Shown: positions 31,381 to 44,079, numbered from the stretch's first letter. The stretch: 64,000 bases of DNA from Paragonimus westermani (GCA_008508345.1 QNGE01002363.1:1-64000), one strand, 5' to 3'. The notes: generated by a model from the letters alone, not told the origin. Numbers and translations are program-made.

Positions 31381-34300
31381 ATGTTCAGCGTCATGCTAAA
31401 CAGTAGTGACGAAGAACAAACATGCACGATACACTTTTCAACAAGTAATCGGTTGAAGGCGGGTCAGCAATCAAAGTGAGCACCTGCTGTCTGCTATGCT
31501 TCATTGTAATGTCCAACGTGGTTGAAATGTGTGCAATGGTTTTGTGCGCAAATTAGCTCTCTCTCTCTCTCTCTCACGCCCATTCAGTCGGTTAAGTGAA
31601 AACAGTGCGTGTGACAAGTTCGACTGAAACGCAGGTGAATGGTGAACTAAATTGTCTAGAAGAGTACGATTGTGCGAGCTAGATTTAGATAAAGAGAACT
31701 GAACCATAAATAGATTGATCTAAGACGGTCGTTTTATGCAAGGATCTTGTGAATGGTTTCTTTTGACCATCTGTTTTGTCTTGTTCAAATATCACCTGCA
31801 CAAAATGAATAAAGATTTAGACGCCTAATGTTTATCATTTTGAAACAGCAATCAAGATCATTGTTCAATAAGGCAACAAACACATTAATCAATTGAGCTC
31901 AATGAAGGGCTCTCACTTCATACACGTTACATAGCCGTCACAATAAGTGGACATTTAGGTTTTGAAGCTTTCAGCACTTCTTACGGTTAAATCTTCGGAA
32001 CCAAATGGATAGTTAGACTTGTTAGATATCAGCATTTTAAGCGGCTGGATCGGTCTGGTTTAACGATGGGAGGCAGCAGAAAGTTCGGTACATTCACTTC
32101 AAGTCACATGAGTCGCAGAAACTTCAAAACTGGAGGACGCAAAGAAAGCTCATGTGTCTGACGGTTACCGGGAATTGGATAGGAGATTCAAATTCAAGAA
32201 GTTTGAGGATGGTAAGAATCTCATTGAAAGAACTGTGGAGGGAAAGGGAAGAAGATAAATCTTAGAGCAGCCACTAAAGCGTACTACAAAACACTTCATC
32301 ACGTATGAGACAATAGCTGGCTAACGGTAACAAGAAAGGTGGACTACACCATCAGTTCATCGAAACCTCTTCGATAGACATGATCTATGATGTTTAGGCT
32401 TAACACCCTATATATATATATACTGACTGTCCCTAGAAATCATTCATGGGTGACCGCACTACCATGGGTTTTGAAAGGTTGTTTACGGTGGGATATACCC
32501 GGATGTGGACTGTGCAGGTAATTTGGCTCATTTGATATTACAGCTTTAACTGGTCACGCCTGAGATGGTGGATGAACTAGGCGTTGAAGTAGACGGAGGT
32601 ACCCATAGGTTAATTTTACTTCTCCTCTGAAGCGATACAACACTGAGAACCATCTAATTTCGCGAATTTTATCTGGACATTTTAACGAACGAAACGTCAT
32701 AACACAGTGTCCAACTCCTCAACTATACCTACTGAGTAATAGCAATGTCATTCTTGAGATACAAGATGGGAGCTCAACAACAAGCTACACATAATGGTAA
32801 ATTACCAAGACAAAACGATGCAAACCACCCAGAAGATGATTCAAGAAACAAATTCGTTTGTTTAGCTATTAATATATAATTGGAAGACATGCTAAATCCA
32901 TCCGAAGTAATCGTTATCAGAATCCGTTTATGGATGATGGTATCCGGCATTTCGCCTCCAAGACAATACTCCGTGCGGTTGGAATAGCATAAATGCATTA
33001 CGCTATATTTAGCCATATTATAGGGGAACGACTTTTGTAGCTCATCAGTTTCCGAAGATAAAACCTTCGGAAGTTTCACGCGTAGTGCTACACATTCTAT
33101 TTGGCCAAAAGGTCAGAAAAATTCAGCATGAAAACAATCCGTTTGTGCTTATCAGTCAATTCACCCACGTTTTCTGCGCAGCCGGTTGTCCGCTGACTTA
33201 TAAAAATATCCTTAGAAATTTATGTTGGTTACCAGACCCTCATGGGAACTGATTCGAATACTCAAAAATCTGGTCATCAATCATAGAATCGCTGTTGAGA
33301 CAATCGGCAAGGTATTTTATAAATTCAATGCGATCACCTCTTGTAGGAATGCGTTATTTGGTGTGCATTTTCCAAGCTTTCGAGAGCCTGCCTTCACCAG
33401 TACTCATGATAACACCTTGGCAACTTTATTCGATACTAATGGAGCAATGCGATCCGGATCTGTGTGCATACTTTCATGGGTTTTTGTCTTGAGTAACAAT
33501 GTGTGAGTGTGGCAGAATTTGAGGCATGTACACTGTTGTTATTGCATGTACAGTTTGAGATTGTTTGACCAGCAACACGCTTAGGCACTGGTTCTCGTGA
33601 GTGTTGACAGTTCACATGTCTAGGAGTGCTTTGTACTGCCGAGAGGGTAACAAAATCACACACGATATTTAGAGAGAATACGTTTGTCGGATAAGCTACT
33701 GGTCAAACTGAATTTATAGCTGAACCATTTCAAAAAGTTATCGAGCTACTCGATTCATCGAAAGTCGTGGGAGCCAGTCCCTGAAGCATCGTTGATCGGC
33801 AAAAGAATACATATTTCATTTGTTGGTTCTTCATTTAAAGAGGATGCGAATGAAAGACTTATCTTTAGAAACGGATATAAGTAGTTTACACCATTTTTAC
33901 TAAAAGCACCTCATGCATGACCATCTACTCAAGCTCTCCTGTTGTGTGATTACTGTGAAGCTGCTGTGGCTTGGATTTGTTTACCTGGTAATCCGGTTGG
34001 TAGAGATTTCGGATTATTGTCCAGGCGGCTGTGCTGGGTAGGAGTGGGTCTTCCAGATAATCTATTCAAACCACTTAGATATCAGCTGTTGACAGCATGT
34101 TTCTGAATGTTTACCGCTGTTAAAGGCATCAGTATTCATGTTAGAAACGATGGACTTTGTACTCAGAAAAGTATCCATGGACATTGAACCCACATTCAGT
34201 CAAAACCCGGCACGATTAAGAAATTCGATAGTGCAGTCGTTCATGTAAGCTTAGAATTGTAATTCTTTAAACATACTCAAGACTATCAATCGTGCTACTT

Positions 34301-35044
34301 TTGAACGTCCTAGTACTATGAAATGTCAGGCTAATTACCTGCTTCAATTCGGCTGTACAGTCCTATCATACAAAAGATTCCTCAAAATTCCTGCACAGAA
34401 ACCTGTCTCCTAGATCCATTTCAACTTTTCAACCGAGTTCAGAATAGGAGGTCTATTTCACACAGTCCCCCACATCTCTTTCCCACACTTCTGCCTGAGT
34501 TCTTTTCTCGCAATATCTGACTTCAAGCAAACTACATGACATCTCGACTTAAACTTCAGTATCATGTAGTATAACTGTTTCAAATTATGGGCTTATTGTA
34601 ATAGTACTCTCACCCCATTTCATACGCATCTTAGCTTGATGGCTTGAATGTACACAGTTCTCTCTTTTCTTGCCCACCAACCATATCATGGTTGACACAT
34701 TTTCATACGCTCTACCATCTTGTAGATATAGGAAGCTAGTTAGCTGGTTTAGTAGACGTCTCAGCCAAGATGTGTATTTCTGCTCCCTACTGCTATCAGC
34801 AGAATCGACTTTCGTAACCAGTTGATCTCAATGACAACCTGCGCTGGTGGTCATTATATGATTTAACGAAAAGTCGTCCAACGAAGCACAATCCGTAATG
34901 CCCAACCTACTTGTTCCCACGACGAGCGCTTTCATAAGGCATTACCCCAGTCTACACAATTGCGGGGGTTTCCACTCTCACTTCATGCACAATCCCGACT
35001 GTTTCGTGTGTGACTTGTGCAGATAAGTCTTTCACGTTGTAAAA
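31381..35044. other. No gene recognised; one simple repeat
   Basis: 3.6 kb of AT-leaning DNA. A CT/TC run occupies about 31,556-31,576 and a short TA run lies at 32,411-32,422. Open frames 32,774-33,079 (minus) and 33,222-33,506 (plus) show no known motifs. Confidence 0.4.
31556..31576. repeat. TC dinucleotide microsatellite
   Basis: About ten uninterrupted CT units. Confidence 0.9.
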
Positions 35045-35905
35045 TTGATTTTAGATGTTGGGAAAATTTGGAGTTGAACCGGACGGCCTGAAGGAATACG
35101 GTTCGGGCAGGCGTGCGAAAGCTCAACGATCAATTATTGCGCGGTCGCGAGCGGAAGCGTGCGGTACGCAAAGGAACCATCGGTGCCATAGGTCGCGGTG
35201 ACGTGACTATATGACGTTACGATGTGTGTGGCCGCGAATGCCCTGGCCGTTTGGGGTTAGTAGGTCACCAACGTACTCACAGTACACCGTCGGTTAAGAG
35301 TTGACGAGTACGTTAGGCTCAGGTAGGTCATATCAGTGTATTCATTATACTTCTGTTAAAGACTGCGTCGGCCAGCATCCTGGTCGTTAACAATTAATCC
35401 GTTTCTCTTTTCAGACACTTGAGTGTCTGTGGTCTTCTCTCCATTCTTTTCTTCGGTTTTGTTGGTGTATTGTATGATGAATGGTCTGCGTGGCTTTTCA
35501 TAGTTCAATGCAAATTTTGTTTTTCACTCTTATCTTCTCTGGGATGCACTAATCTTCACTCCTATACTGCAACGCTTCTTGTATTACACTTAGAAAATCT
35601 TTCTTCCTAGTTTAGAACTCGTCGTTGCAGTCTCACTCTGTTTAGTTTCCGAGAGATATGAGTTTCCTTTCCTTATTAGCTAATCAACTGGCTAACCAGC
35701 ATTGGCCGACTGGACACAAAGGCCCCACTGTCACACCTCCCGGCCCTACTCCCTCAGGTTTACACTGGATATGTGGTGTGGGGTGGGACTACAAATGGTG
35801 CAGCGCAAGCCAATTGTGGTGATGGATAAGCGCAGGCGTCCTTTGGCTTCGGTCACTGTGGCAGGCTGATCCGAATCGGATGCCACTAACCGTGTGTGTG
35901 ACTGG
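35045..35905 (+). mobile_element. 5'-truncated LINE tail (same family as 49,640-53,345)
   Basis: Matches 52,617-53,345 in order and strand: the C-terminal end of the LINE protein (FGVEPDGLKEYGSGRRAKAQ), a zinc-finger-like stretch (YDVCGREC, then GHQRTH, at about 35,219-35,281), a block around GTCAGGTAGGTCATATCAGT, and the 3' untranslated part with AATGGTGCAGCGCAAGCC and CTTTGGCTTCGG. The first zinc ligand is Tyr in this copy. It lacks endonuclease and RT, as expected of a 5'-truncated retrotransposition product. Confidence 0.75.
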
Positions 35906-35964
35906 CGTCTTCTGTTGCGGGATTATTTTCATCTGCCATTCAACGTTCGTCCATGGGATTTCAA

Positions 35965-36230
35965 TGCTTGGTGACTCGTTCAGTCCCTTGTGTTGTATGC
36001 ACTCCTCTTGGTATGAGCTTTGGACATATCTCACCGTCGCGTTGAAATATACTATCGAGCGGTGGGATAGCCGCGCGCTTAGTTTGGTCGTTCATTGCAG
36101 TGCTTCGTTTTTCTGTCCGATTTTGTTGAGCGATGGCTCGTCTGCTGTCCTGTGTTGTCTGATATCCACTCGCGGTGGGCTTTTGGACATACTTTCCTAC
36201 CGTGTTGATGTATCCCACCGTATGCCGGAA
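35965..36230. repeat. Two diverged tandem units of about 95 bp, 162 bp apart
   Basis: Units at about 35,970-36,066 and 36,132-36,226 share the sequence order GACTCGTTC/GGCTCGTCT, TGTGTTGT, TTTGGACATA and ACCGTCGCGTTG/ACCGTGTTGATG. A third relative is at 56,292-56,400. Minus-strand frames across the units give related peptides (QTTQDSRRAIAQQNRT; HTTQGTERVTKH). Function unknown. Confidence 0.6.
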
Positions 36231-36545
36231 TACTCGCGCTTCTGAATTGATCATCCATCACAGTATTAGCGGAATGTCCATGCTCATCGGAGGTTTACTT
36301 ATTTTCCCTTGATGTCATCTTGAAATTGGGTGTTTTATGTAATATTCCACCAAGTTAGAGAGCATTGCCTTGATGAAGCCAGGTTTAGGACAAGACAGGT
36401 TCAGTGATATAGTGGATCTTGATATTCAGTGGTTTATTCGGTTTCTCAAGAAATTCTCAGCACGTTACCCATTGTGTTAACTGTATCACTCAGCCAGCAA
36501 AGTTCCTACTTCCTATATATTATGTGTAGATTATAACGCATTGAA

Positions 36546-36700
36546 CACCAACGTGGCAAAGGTATGCGCTACTGACGAGCTTTAACAAGAGCCAAACTCT
36601 AGTCTAGTGCCTCTTTTCGAAAGGATGCCGACTGAGTGGTGTATTAGAATGCGACAACTGCGATCAATTTTAGGTGATGTTCAATCTACATGAAAGCCAC
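36546..36700 (+). mobile_element. SINE copy S3 with near-complete hammerhead
   Basis: 5'-truncated plus-strand copy. The ribozyme region is 36,566-36,610: stem I GCGCTA/TAGTGC (one G-U pair), core CTGACGA intact, stem II GCTTT-AACA-AGAGC, stem III ACT-CT-AGT fully paired, cleavage C present. The GAA after stem II reads CAA (G12 to C), which should block catalysis. Body and tail follow to GATGTTCAATC. Confidence 0.8.
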
Positions 36701-38819
36701 CGTATATCCCGTTTTCCGAGATGATCTACCTTTAGTTGCCCGAAGGGTTGCACGTGAGATTGTCCTCAGTGCATATACTTATATATCTGTATGGGCGTAG
36801 AGAATGGACACACTGAACAGTTAACATTTTGTTGCTCTATTTTAGGGGTACAGTCTGAGACAGTCTCAAGCCCAAAATGTGCGTTTTGAATAAGTATCGC
36901 CTGTCTTTCAGGGCGCCTCTTGTCAGTCGGTGTTCGCTTATTTTTAGTTGTTGGACTATATATGCAGGCTTATTGGCCATATGGACAGCTTTTCGTGCAT
37001 CTCATGAGCAAATTATCAAGCAGATTATCACACTTACACTGACTTCACAGACTCTCCAGGGTCTACGGGTAACGGCATGTTCAAAATCTTTGATCGTAAA
37101 AATAGCCTGTCTAATTATAACATAAAATCATCATACTTTCCAACCCCAGGCAGACAGATTGCTTGTTTCTCACCGTGCACTTCAATGACTTCATCGCATA
37201 CTGAGTAATTTGCCAAGCAATAGTTTGTCCATCGATATTACTTTGAGTTTGATAATATTTTTCTCATATGCGAACCGAACATTTACTTAACTCGGACCGT
37301 ATCCATTCGGTTATAGCGGTACTCTTTCAGCGCATGAAATCTGCATTTTTCGCCCGCTTATAGAAGCATTTCGGTATGAAACGTGCCGACTTCCTGCCAG
37401 TGTTTGCACGCTGAAACCAGAGATGTGACCTAGTGTGTGTTCGTCACAATTTTGATATGGGTTCATACAAACGTATCCATATCATTGGCTTGCTTCTCCC
37501 TCTCAGAAGTGCTGAGGATTATGTCAGTTTCCTTACTCATTTCTATGCCTCCATCGAGGTTGGTTAACGTTGAAAACAATGATATGTTTGGCATATGTGT
37601 AATATGAATATCCAATCATTGGATGGTCTAACTCATGTGCCTCGAATATGTAACTTGTGGATCTTCCAACAAAAAATGTTACGAAAAACCGAAGGGCTTT
37701 TGGGTAGAAAACGTTCGAACCAGCGAACGTCACTCTTGTGTCCAGAATTCCGGTAAGATGGAGGTAGATGCATCTTCTCCTAACCGGAGTGCAGATGAAA
37801 AGGTTGTGGTCCGAGTTCAGAAGGGTGTCCGTCATCATCAGTGTATGACAGCCAGCAGTTTCCAGAATATTGTAAACTATTTCAATATTCAAATCTCCGA
37901 GAACTGTCGGGAACGAGCTTTATCCTCATTGGTACTTCTCTACCTGTGAAATTGGTTAATTTGATTCCGAGGTAGAATACTATTAGTTTCGTCCATTTAT
38001 CATAGCCTGTCAGAAAGACCCAAATTTGGGACAAATGACAATCACTACGATTCGAACCAGTCAAACCGCATTACAGGACATGTGGTTAGACATGTAGTGT
38101 GTTGAAACAGACTTAAATGGCTGTTGTTTATAGACTATCATCATACCAGTTAGACCTGCAGGTTCTCTCTCTCTCTCCACCTCTTCGTGACCTAAGCGAT
38201 TCTGGCTTGAAAACCTGAAAAACCTGTATTTCCAAGTATACCACAACTCTGTCTATGTGCCATCAGGATCCTTCTGGTCCCATTAACATGCCCAAAGTTT
38301 CTGCTGATCGTTTTGGTTCCCAGACTATATACACGCCTCACTGCAGGCTTCCACGTGCAGAACACATTCTTGTGGTCGGCTGTATGTTTGGTCGCGGAGA
38401 CAATCATCTTCATTGGTTGGTAGTATTAGACTTTGTTCGCTACTCTTATTCTCATATCGTTGATCGATAAAGCATGAGCAAAAAAGACAACTAAGCCTTT
38501 TATTTGTCTATTCCGTTCAGAAACAGCTCACAACATGATGTAAACGTTTCAGGTAGGGCCTGGGAACTCGGAAGAGAGATTTTGCTACCTGGTCACTCAC
38601 AACCGCGTTCGAAATGACGATGAATCTCGATCCTACTTAACAAACATGGTACAGACTTGTATGCTGGTTTAAGATGTTGGGTTCGTTCATCTTAAAGATT
38701 TTCAACATAAGTAATACTGATGTTCACACACTCTCTCAGGCTTTTACATCTAAAACACCCTGAATTTCATGCTGAATATCAGTTAGGGTTAAATCCAACA
38801 TTTGCAATCAGCTCCCCTC
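36701..38819. other. No gene recognised
   Basis: Two opposing frames of about 105-119 codons overlap at 37,533-37,949, and frames at 38,192-38,470 do likewise. I see no domain in any. Short TC run at 38,166-38,178. Confidence 0.35.
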
Positions 38820-39025
38820 GAAAAAAGCACTAGACTGATTATTCCACACCTGTTAGCGTTAATTAGTGGTACATGTTTTGATACGGCCAAGGATAGGACT
38901 CCGGCCACACTTTCATGAGACAGCTCCGTTGGCGATTGCGCCACTGACCTCATACTAGGCACGGCCGAATTATCATAGATGAAACGCCAATCACGCTCGC
39001 TTGTAATTATTCGATAGGTTTTAAT
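38820..39025 (-). mobile_element. SINE copy S6
   Basis: Minus strand: head (CAAGCGAGCGTG, TGATAATTCGG), a good A box GTGGCGCAATCGCC (about 38,931-38,944), B-box region CCGGAGTCCTATCC, and a ribozyme region whose core has decayed (CTAATTA instead of CTGACGA), although AGTCTAGTGC survives. Confidence 0.72.
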
Positions 39026-39096
39026 GTGAGTCCGTGACAGTGTTCAGCATGTCAGTTCATGGAAATGTAAAGTTAAATTCCAGTTGCGACAAGGGT

Positions 39097-39235
39097 ACCC
39101 AGCTCTGATGTGCTGTTAGAAGAGTGAAACTGAAGTCTAGTACTTCTTTTTAAAGGAAGAACGGCCGGAACATACTCCTGTAAACGATTGTTGCAATTAA
39201 GTATGGATGGGACTCAGTTTAGGTCAACCAAGTTT
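39097..39235 (+). mobile_element. SINE copy S8, decayed fragment
   Basis: Plus strand: CTGATGT, AGAGTGAAACTGAAGTCTAG and CTTCTTTTTAAAGG keep the order of the ribozyme 3' half and SINE body. A9 of the core is T. It lies tail-away from S6, 75 bp off. Confidence 0.55.
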
Positions 39236-41493
39236 CAGACTATTCGTCAACACTCTCCGAAGTTCACTGACCTTCTTTTGCTCTGTTGACTGTGTTGGAC
39301 TCGGTCTGGTGAACTAAAACTCTTTATACCATGAATCATTGTTGTCTTGAAATAGAGTCTTCTGGCCTTAGACTGAACAGTTCCTTCTTGGCGATGTTAG
39401 GAAGTAATGGTCTACAGCCTGGATTGTGACAATCAGTTGGTTAGCGTTTCCATACGCTTTATTCAATTACATGATGGACATACTTGATAAAACTGACTAA
39501 GTTCCGCTATTTGGCTTGTGCTTTGACCCTGTGAAAAGTGGTATTCTGGGATTTAAATGGATGAATTTTTTGTTGTCTGAAGAAACTGTAAACCCAATAA
39601 ACAACATCGTGTGATTATTGTATAGTTTCTATCACTCTACTCGTTGAAGTGGTAAAACTCATTGGGCTTGAAACTGCGGTTCGGTAAATGAGCATACATA
39701 TCTAGTACTGGTCATGTAATCTAGACCAGTTGACTGTTAGGTAAACTGGTTTAATCCCGTAATATGAAAAGGTGTTTTGGTTCGAACCAAAGACTCAACT
39801 GTGACCAGGTTCGTATGAGTGTAACGGAACGGCTGGCTGGGGGAAATGCTTGTTTGGGATGATGCAAATTGTGTTCAAGGCTTGATGAGCCTTGGCTCAT
39901 GATCCTTAGTTTTGTTCACCCTCAAATTAAAGTCGTGGCCTGATCCTTTGGAGAACACTATTCTATTTAGTGAAGTACCTAGACGTTTTGCTTGACCGTA
40001 AGTGATGATAAAGAACACTTGCTCAGCACATCGCTATTGCTAAAGGCTAATGAACAGTGGCTGCATGTGGATACTGCAAAATCGTTCTCTTGTAGTTAAA
40101 ATTTTCATCAATGAAAATCGATTCCTTTTGATTGGTACTGCTTGGTCAACATCATGTCGTAAAAAACATGATGCCACTGTCTAAGTGAAGAGAAAACTAA
40201 CTAAATACTGTGACCTGCATGAACTTGGTTAACTGGACAAGCTAAACTACTGTTGGCTCACCACCGAAAATTGGTGAACAATGTTAATCACAATTTATCA
40301 TTCTGTACACTTAAATATGATGTGAACATTGTCAACATAGGCTAGGTGTGGCTACACGTACACATGCAGTATGTCTGCATGTGGAATTGCATGTCCATTA
40401 CTGTGGAAACTGGCCAATGAGATATCACGGAATGTAGTTGATCTGACGGCCAATCCCTCATTGCCATATGATTGGCTTGCTCTGAGCACGAACGCAAGCT
40501 GTTGTCAGAATCTGTGACATGGTCATTGATTTATCTAAGTGTGCCGTTAGTCGGTTCGTTTCAATGAGGTTGAAACCTATTGTGTTTTTGAAGAGAAAAA
40601 ATGGTTCACAAACCATCACAGGGGACTTTTTTTTAACACTGACGATCATGCAGTCTACACAAGGTTTGTTTATGAAATGGACCAAATTCTTGGAATATCA
40701 GTTTGGCTTGAAAAACGGCGTACGCTAAAAAAAATAATCGCCCACATATTTAGGCACCAAGGGATTGAACCCTCAAATTGACCTTAAATGGTTGGAAACA
40801 TTGTCTTCAGACAGTGGGGTGAAACTTTTGCTTCCTACTAGGGAGGTCCTCTATAAACATAATTTCTAAATCCGTACTTCCACACCGAGTGATACCCATC
40901 GGACAGAGAGGCAATTTGGCAAGGAATTCAAGTTACTATAAGATGGATTTTGAACAAGTTTTCCATTCCTTAGATTCTCTTCAATTAACTCAATTAGGAA
41001 ACGCGTGAATGAACCGTAGACTTCTCACGAATCAGCTAAAATGATTTGGCGACCTTTAGTTTTGTTGAATCGTTCAATGAGAGACTGCCCATGCATGAAA
41101 CAATGAACACTTACTGGACAGTCTACAGCTAAGTTATAAGTGATTTTCGGTGACGAATATAGTAGTTATTATCTTTCATCTTTCGATTAGAAGTGCGCTC
41201 TGTTACACTTCAGTTTGTCAACAGTACGAACCGATCGAGTAAGCTCTTGTTCGTGCAAAAACTGCAATTTAACACTAAAAATTAGGTCTACCAGATTAGA
41301 ATATAATCAATATGGCTAACTTTACACTGATAATTTTCAAGGAAACTGTAGCTGAACTTCAATGATTCAACATGCGGACTATGAGGCCATAAGCACCATG
41401 AAGTACTCCTATTGACAAGAAATATTGCAAGGCTTGTGGCTGTACCTTACTTCGTTGTTTTGTAACGTGTCTAATTTATACAACTGTTGTGGG
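39236..41493. other. No gene recognised
   Basis: AT-leaning sequence. Opposing frames at 40,458-40,728 mirror one another and carry no known motif. Homopolymer runs (T8, A7) near 40,625 and 40,730. Confidence 0.4.
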
Positions 41494-41745
41494 TCAAGAA
41501 TGTAGGTAGCTCAAGGGTTCTTTATTCGGAAAATGAATACATTGGTTATGCGTTTCAACAGGACCACCAACATGGTTGCCACGGAGAAACCATGTAGCAA
41601 GAACCATTTCATGCGATTATGTACTCTAAAGTTTCGCTTTGTATTTTTCCCGCATCCATTTCAATATCAACGTCCATGCTCTTGTTCCGCTACTGAATAG
41701 TAGTTGTGTGAGTAGTATAGAGAGATCGCTTATCTTCACTGCATA
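41494..41745 (+). repeat. Dispersed repeat DR-B, copy 4
   Basis: TTTATTCGGAAAATGAATAC, AGGACCACCAACA and CTACTGAATAGTAG with TGTGAGTAGTATAG in the same order as copy 1. Internal part shortened. Confidence 0.7.
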
Positions 41746-42029
41746 ATTCTGCCGTAGTTGTACGTGTGACCAAGGAAAGTGAAATAAAGTCATTGTTAAT
41801 ATTTCAGGAAGCTAATTTAAATTGCAGTTTGAACCTCACACGCTAAACATAGTTCCGAAAGATTCATTGTTTCTCACTGCTCTACAGTCATTAAGGTGAA
41901 CACCAAATGAGTGGCATTTTCGGACATATATTCGAATGGGTATACCGTCAACTCCTTCAAATTGATGGATAGAGAACGCTGAAACGTAGAAATAAATATT
42001 TCAAACACCATCTGTGCACGTATGCGACT

Positions 42030-42500
42030 GTGTCTGTACGTCATGTATCGTAGCAGCATGATTATATGGCGTTGCGATGTGTGCGATCCTGAATGCGCTG
42101 GCCGTTTGAGATTAGTATGTTACCGATGTACTGCTAGTGTTGTGAGCCGAGAACGCGGATGGCACAAAGGTTATTTATTCGGGGAAACCAGTACATGGGT
42201 TATGCGTCTCAACCGGACTATGAACAAAAACACTCATCTGCACACAACACTGGTCTCCGGACTTTCAATGCTTAATTCCTTCATATGGCAAAAGCCATTC
42301 CATGTGATGCTGCCCTCCAATGATACTTCCCGTATCTCTCCGGTACTTGTTTCGCGGCCATTTCGATCCATGCTGTCGTCTCGCTACTGAGTAGTGGTGG
42401 TGTAAGTAGTATCGTTCAACCGTCCATCCTCACTACACTAATGCACCGTCAGTGAAGAAAACTAATACGTTACTCTCAGGTAGGTCATGTCAGTTATATC
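42030..42500 (+). mobile_element. LINE tail fragment carrying nested DR-B copy 5
   Basis: 42,055-42,135 (CGATGTGTGCGATCC, GCTGGCCGTTTG) and 42,441-42,500 (ACGTTACTCTCAGGTAGGTC) match consecutive parts of the LINE tail at 35,215-35,340. The 300 bp between them is DR-B. The zinc-finger stretch reads CDVCDPEC but both His positions are lost. Confidence 0.72.
42141..42440 (+). repeat. Dispersed repeat DR-B, copy 5 (nested)
   Basis: Runs from TTGTGAGCCGAGAACGCGG to CCTCACTACACTA. The 12 bases 42,136-42,147 (TAGTGTTGTGAG) and 42,429-42,440 (CTCACTACACTA) are inverted repeats with 11 of 12 matching, so the element may have short terminal inverted repeats. The hairpin seen in other copies is reduced to CTACT-GA-GTAG. 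Confidence 0.7.
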
Positions 42501-42504
42501 CGTT

Positions 42505-42805
42505 TATCGTTCGTGTGGGCCAACGGCCATCGTGGCTTGACAAACAGCTCGGGGCCATGTGGCCGTCTTATCGGCCTCTCAGGCTGCCCATCACCTGACA
42601 AGCCGCCTAGTCTGAGGGACGCGCACTGTCTCAGCCTGTACATATGCGTCCACGCTCTCACCGCACCCGAACGCATGTGCGCAGTCACCATCAGCACGCT
42701 CAGCCAGTTGGAACGATCCAATTGGATGGGATTTGGCGCGATTGGACCAGGATGGCAAGTGAAAGCCACAACTGAACAAGACAGGACACGAGCGTCACTG
42801 CGTTA
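42505..42805. other. GC-rich island, unknown
   Basis: Clearly richer in G+C than its surroundings, open in two frames (42,513-42,806 plus, 97 codons; 42,494-42,769 minus, 91 codons). Contains a near-palindrome CCAGTTGGAACGATCCAATTGG (42,710-42,725 region). Neither product is recognised. Confidence 0.5.
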
Positions 42806-44071
42806 GGCTTGTTCATCAATCCCAACAATGAAGATCCAAACCATTGGCTTAATCTTTCCATTGACTATCATTGAGATATCGCTATTGGTTAGTGGGTGGT
42901 CAAGTAATCGCGGCTAGGAGTTCCACTACAATCATACACGACAGGCATTCAGTAATGATTGATTGTCAACAATCAAAATTATCGGATGCTTACGAGTTGT
43001 TCTGAGATATGGTCTGACGATATATTCGAAAAATGCAGTAGCCAACAGTTCTGATGAAAAGGAGGCATACTTTGGCTAATTACTTAATCATTACCCGATC
43101 GGATGCAAAAACCTCCGGGTGCCAAGGCTTCTTTGGGCCGATCCTGAGTTGCCTCTGGCGAAGAGGAATTGTGACGAGTTTAATATTCGAGTTAAGTTGA
43201 AAACACATTTGAAAAACCGAAACCTGATTATTCGTTTCATCAGTACAATGGTAAGACACATCGTAGGATGTTAGCATTTCGTTTTGGTGCATCAGCTGCA
43301 TACTAAAAGCTAGGTCACTAAATGAAGTAACTAGAACACACGATGTGAAGCAAAATATGTCAAGAAAAGAGGTAGGTTGATCAATATATCCAGTTTAACA
43401 GCTTTGTGCCACTGCGACACAAACGGAATCTGATTCGCACATTACCCTACAGAACAAAAACCTGCAAGCGATATTGTATGGCACTTGAAATGACATTCGC
43501 TGAAGACACCTTGAGAAGCAATTAAAAGCTTAGTTTCCTGCTGTGACGAGCGCTGATCAGATAACGCAACGGTTAGTGACGTTGCCGATGACTAATGAAC
43601 AACAGACTACGGAGTATACGCGATTAGTTCGTAACTTCCCGGCCACCCCAACCAACCGAGGCTAACGCATGAACACAAGGGAAAGGGGGGCCTTCAAACA
43701 GAGGTCCTGTATGTCGCCGAGTCCGGGTACAAAATGGTCACATACTCGTTCCTAGTTATAAGGTTTGGGTTCAGCAACAAAGCAAGAGAAAAAATAATGG
43801 ACCATACAAAAGTCTAGAGGGTACAGTGAAGGCATGTGGCCAGGATGACAACAAGGGTTGGCATGAGGACTGGAGACGCTTGTGAAGAGAGAAGTACACG
43901 GCCATGCTAACTGTGAAGGTCACTTACAGCTGTACTTTGTAATGCCTTTTGAAAAACAATATTTTCGGGGGATTTGAGACTCCCTTGGATATTACGCTAA
44001 AGAAATAATACAGATGAGAGGTAGGAAGGAAAATACCAATTGTACACCAACCCATCAAAAGATATATCATA
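42806..44071. other. No gene recognised
   Basis: Only short frames (43,080-43,301 minus). Nothing with known motifs. Confidence 0.4.
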
Positions 44072-44079
44072 AGTGAGCT

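Noticed and set aside
37533..37949. Opposing frames of 119 and 104 codons as a possible host exon
   Set aside because: Each is the shadow of the other, with no domain, splice pattern or repeat support.
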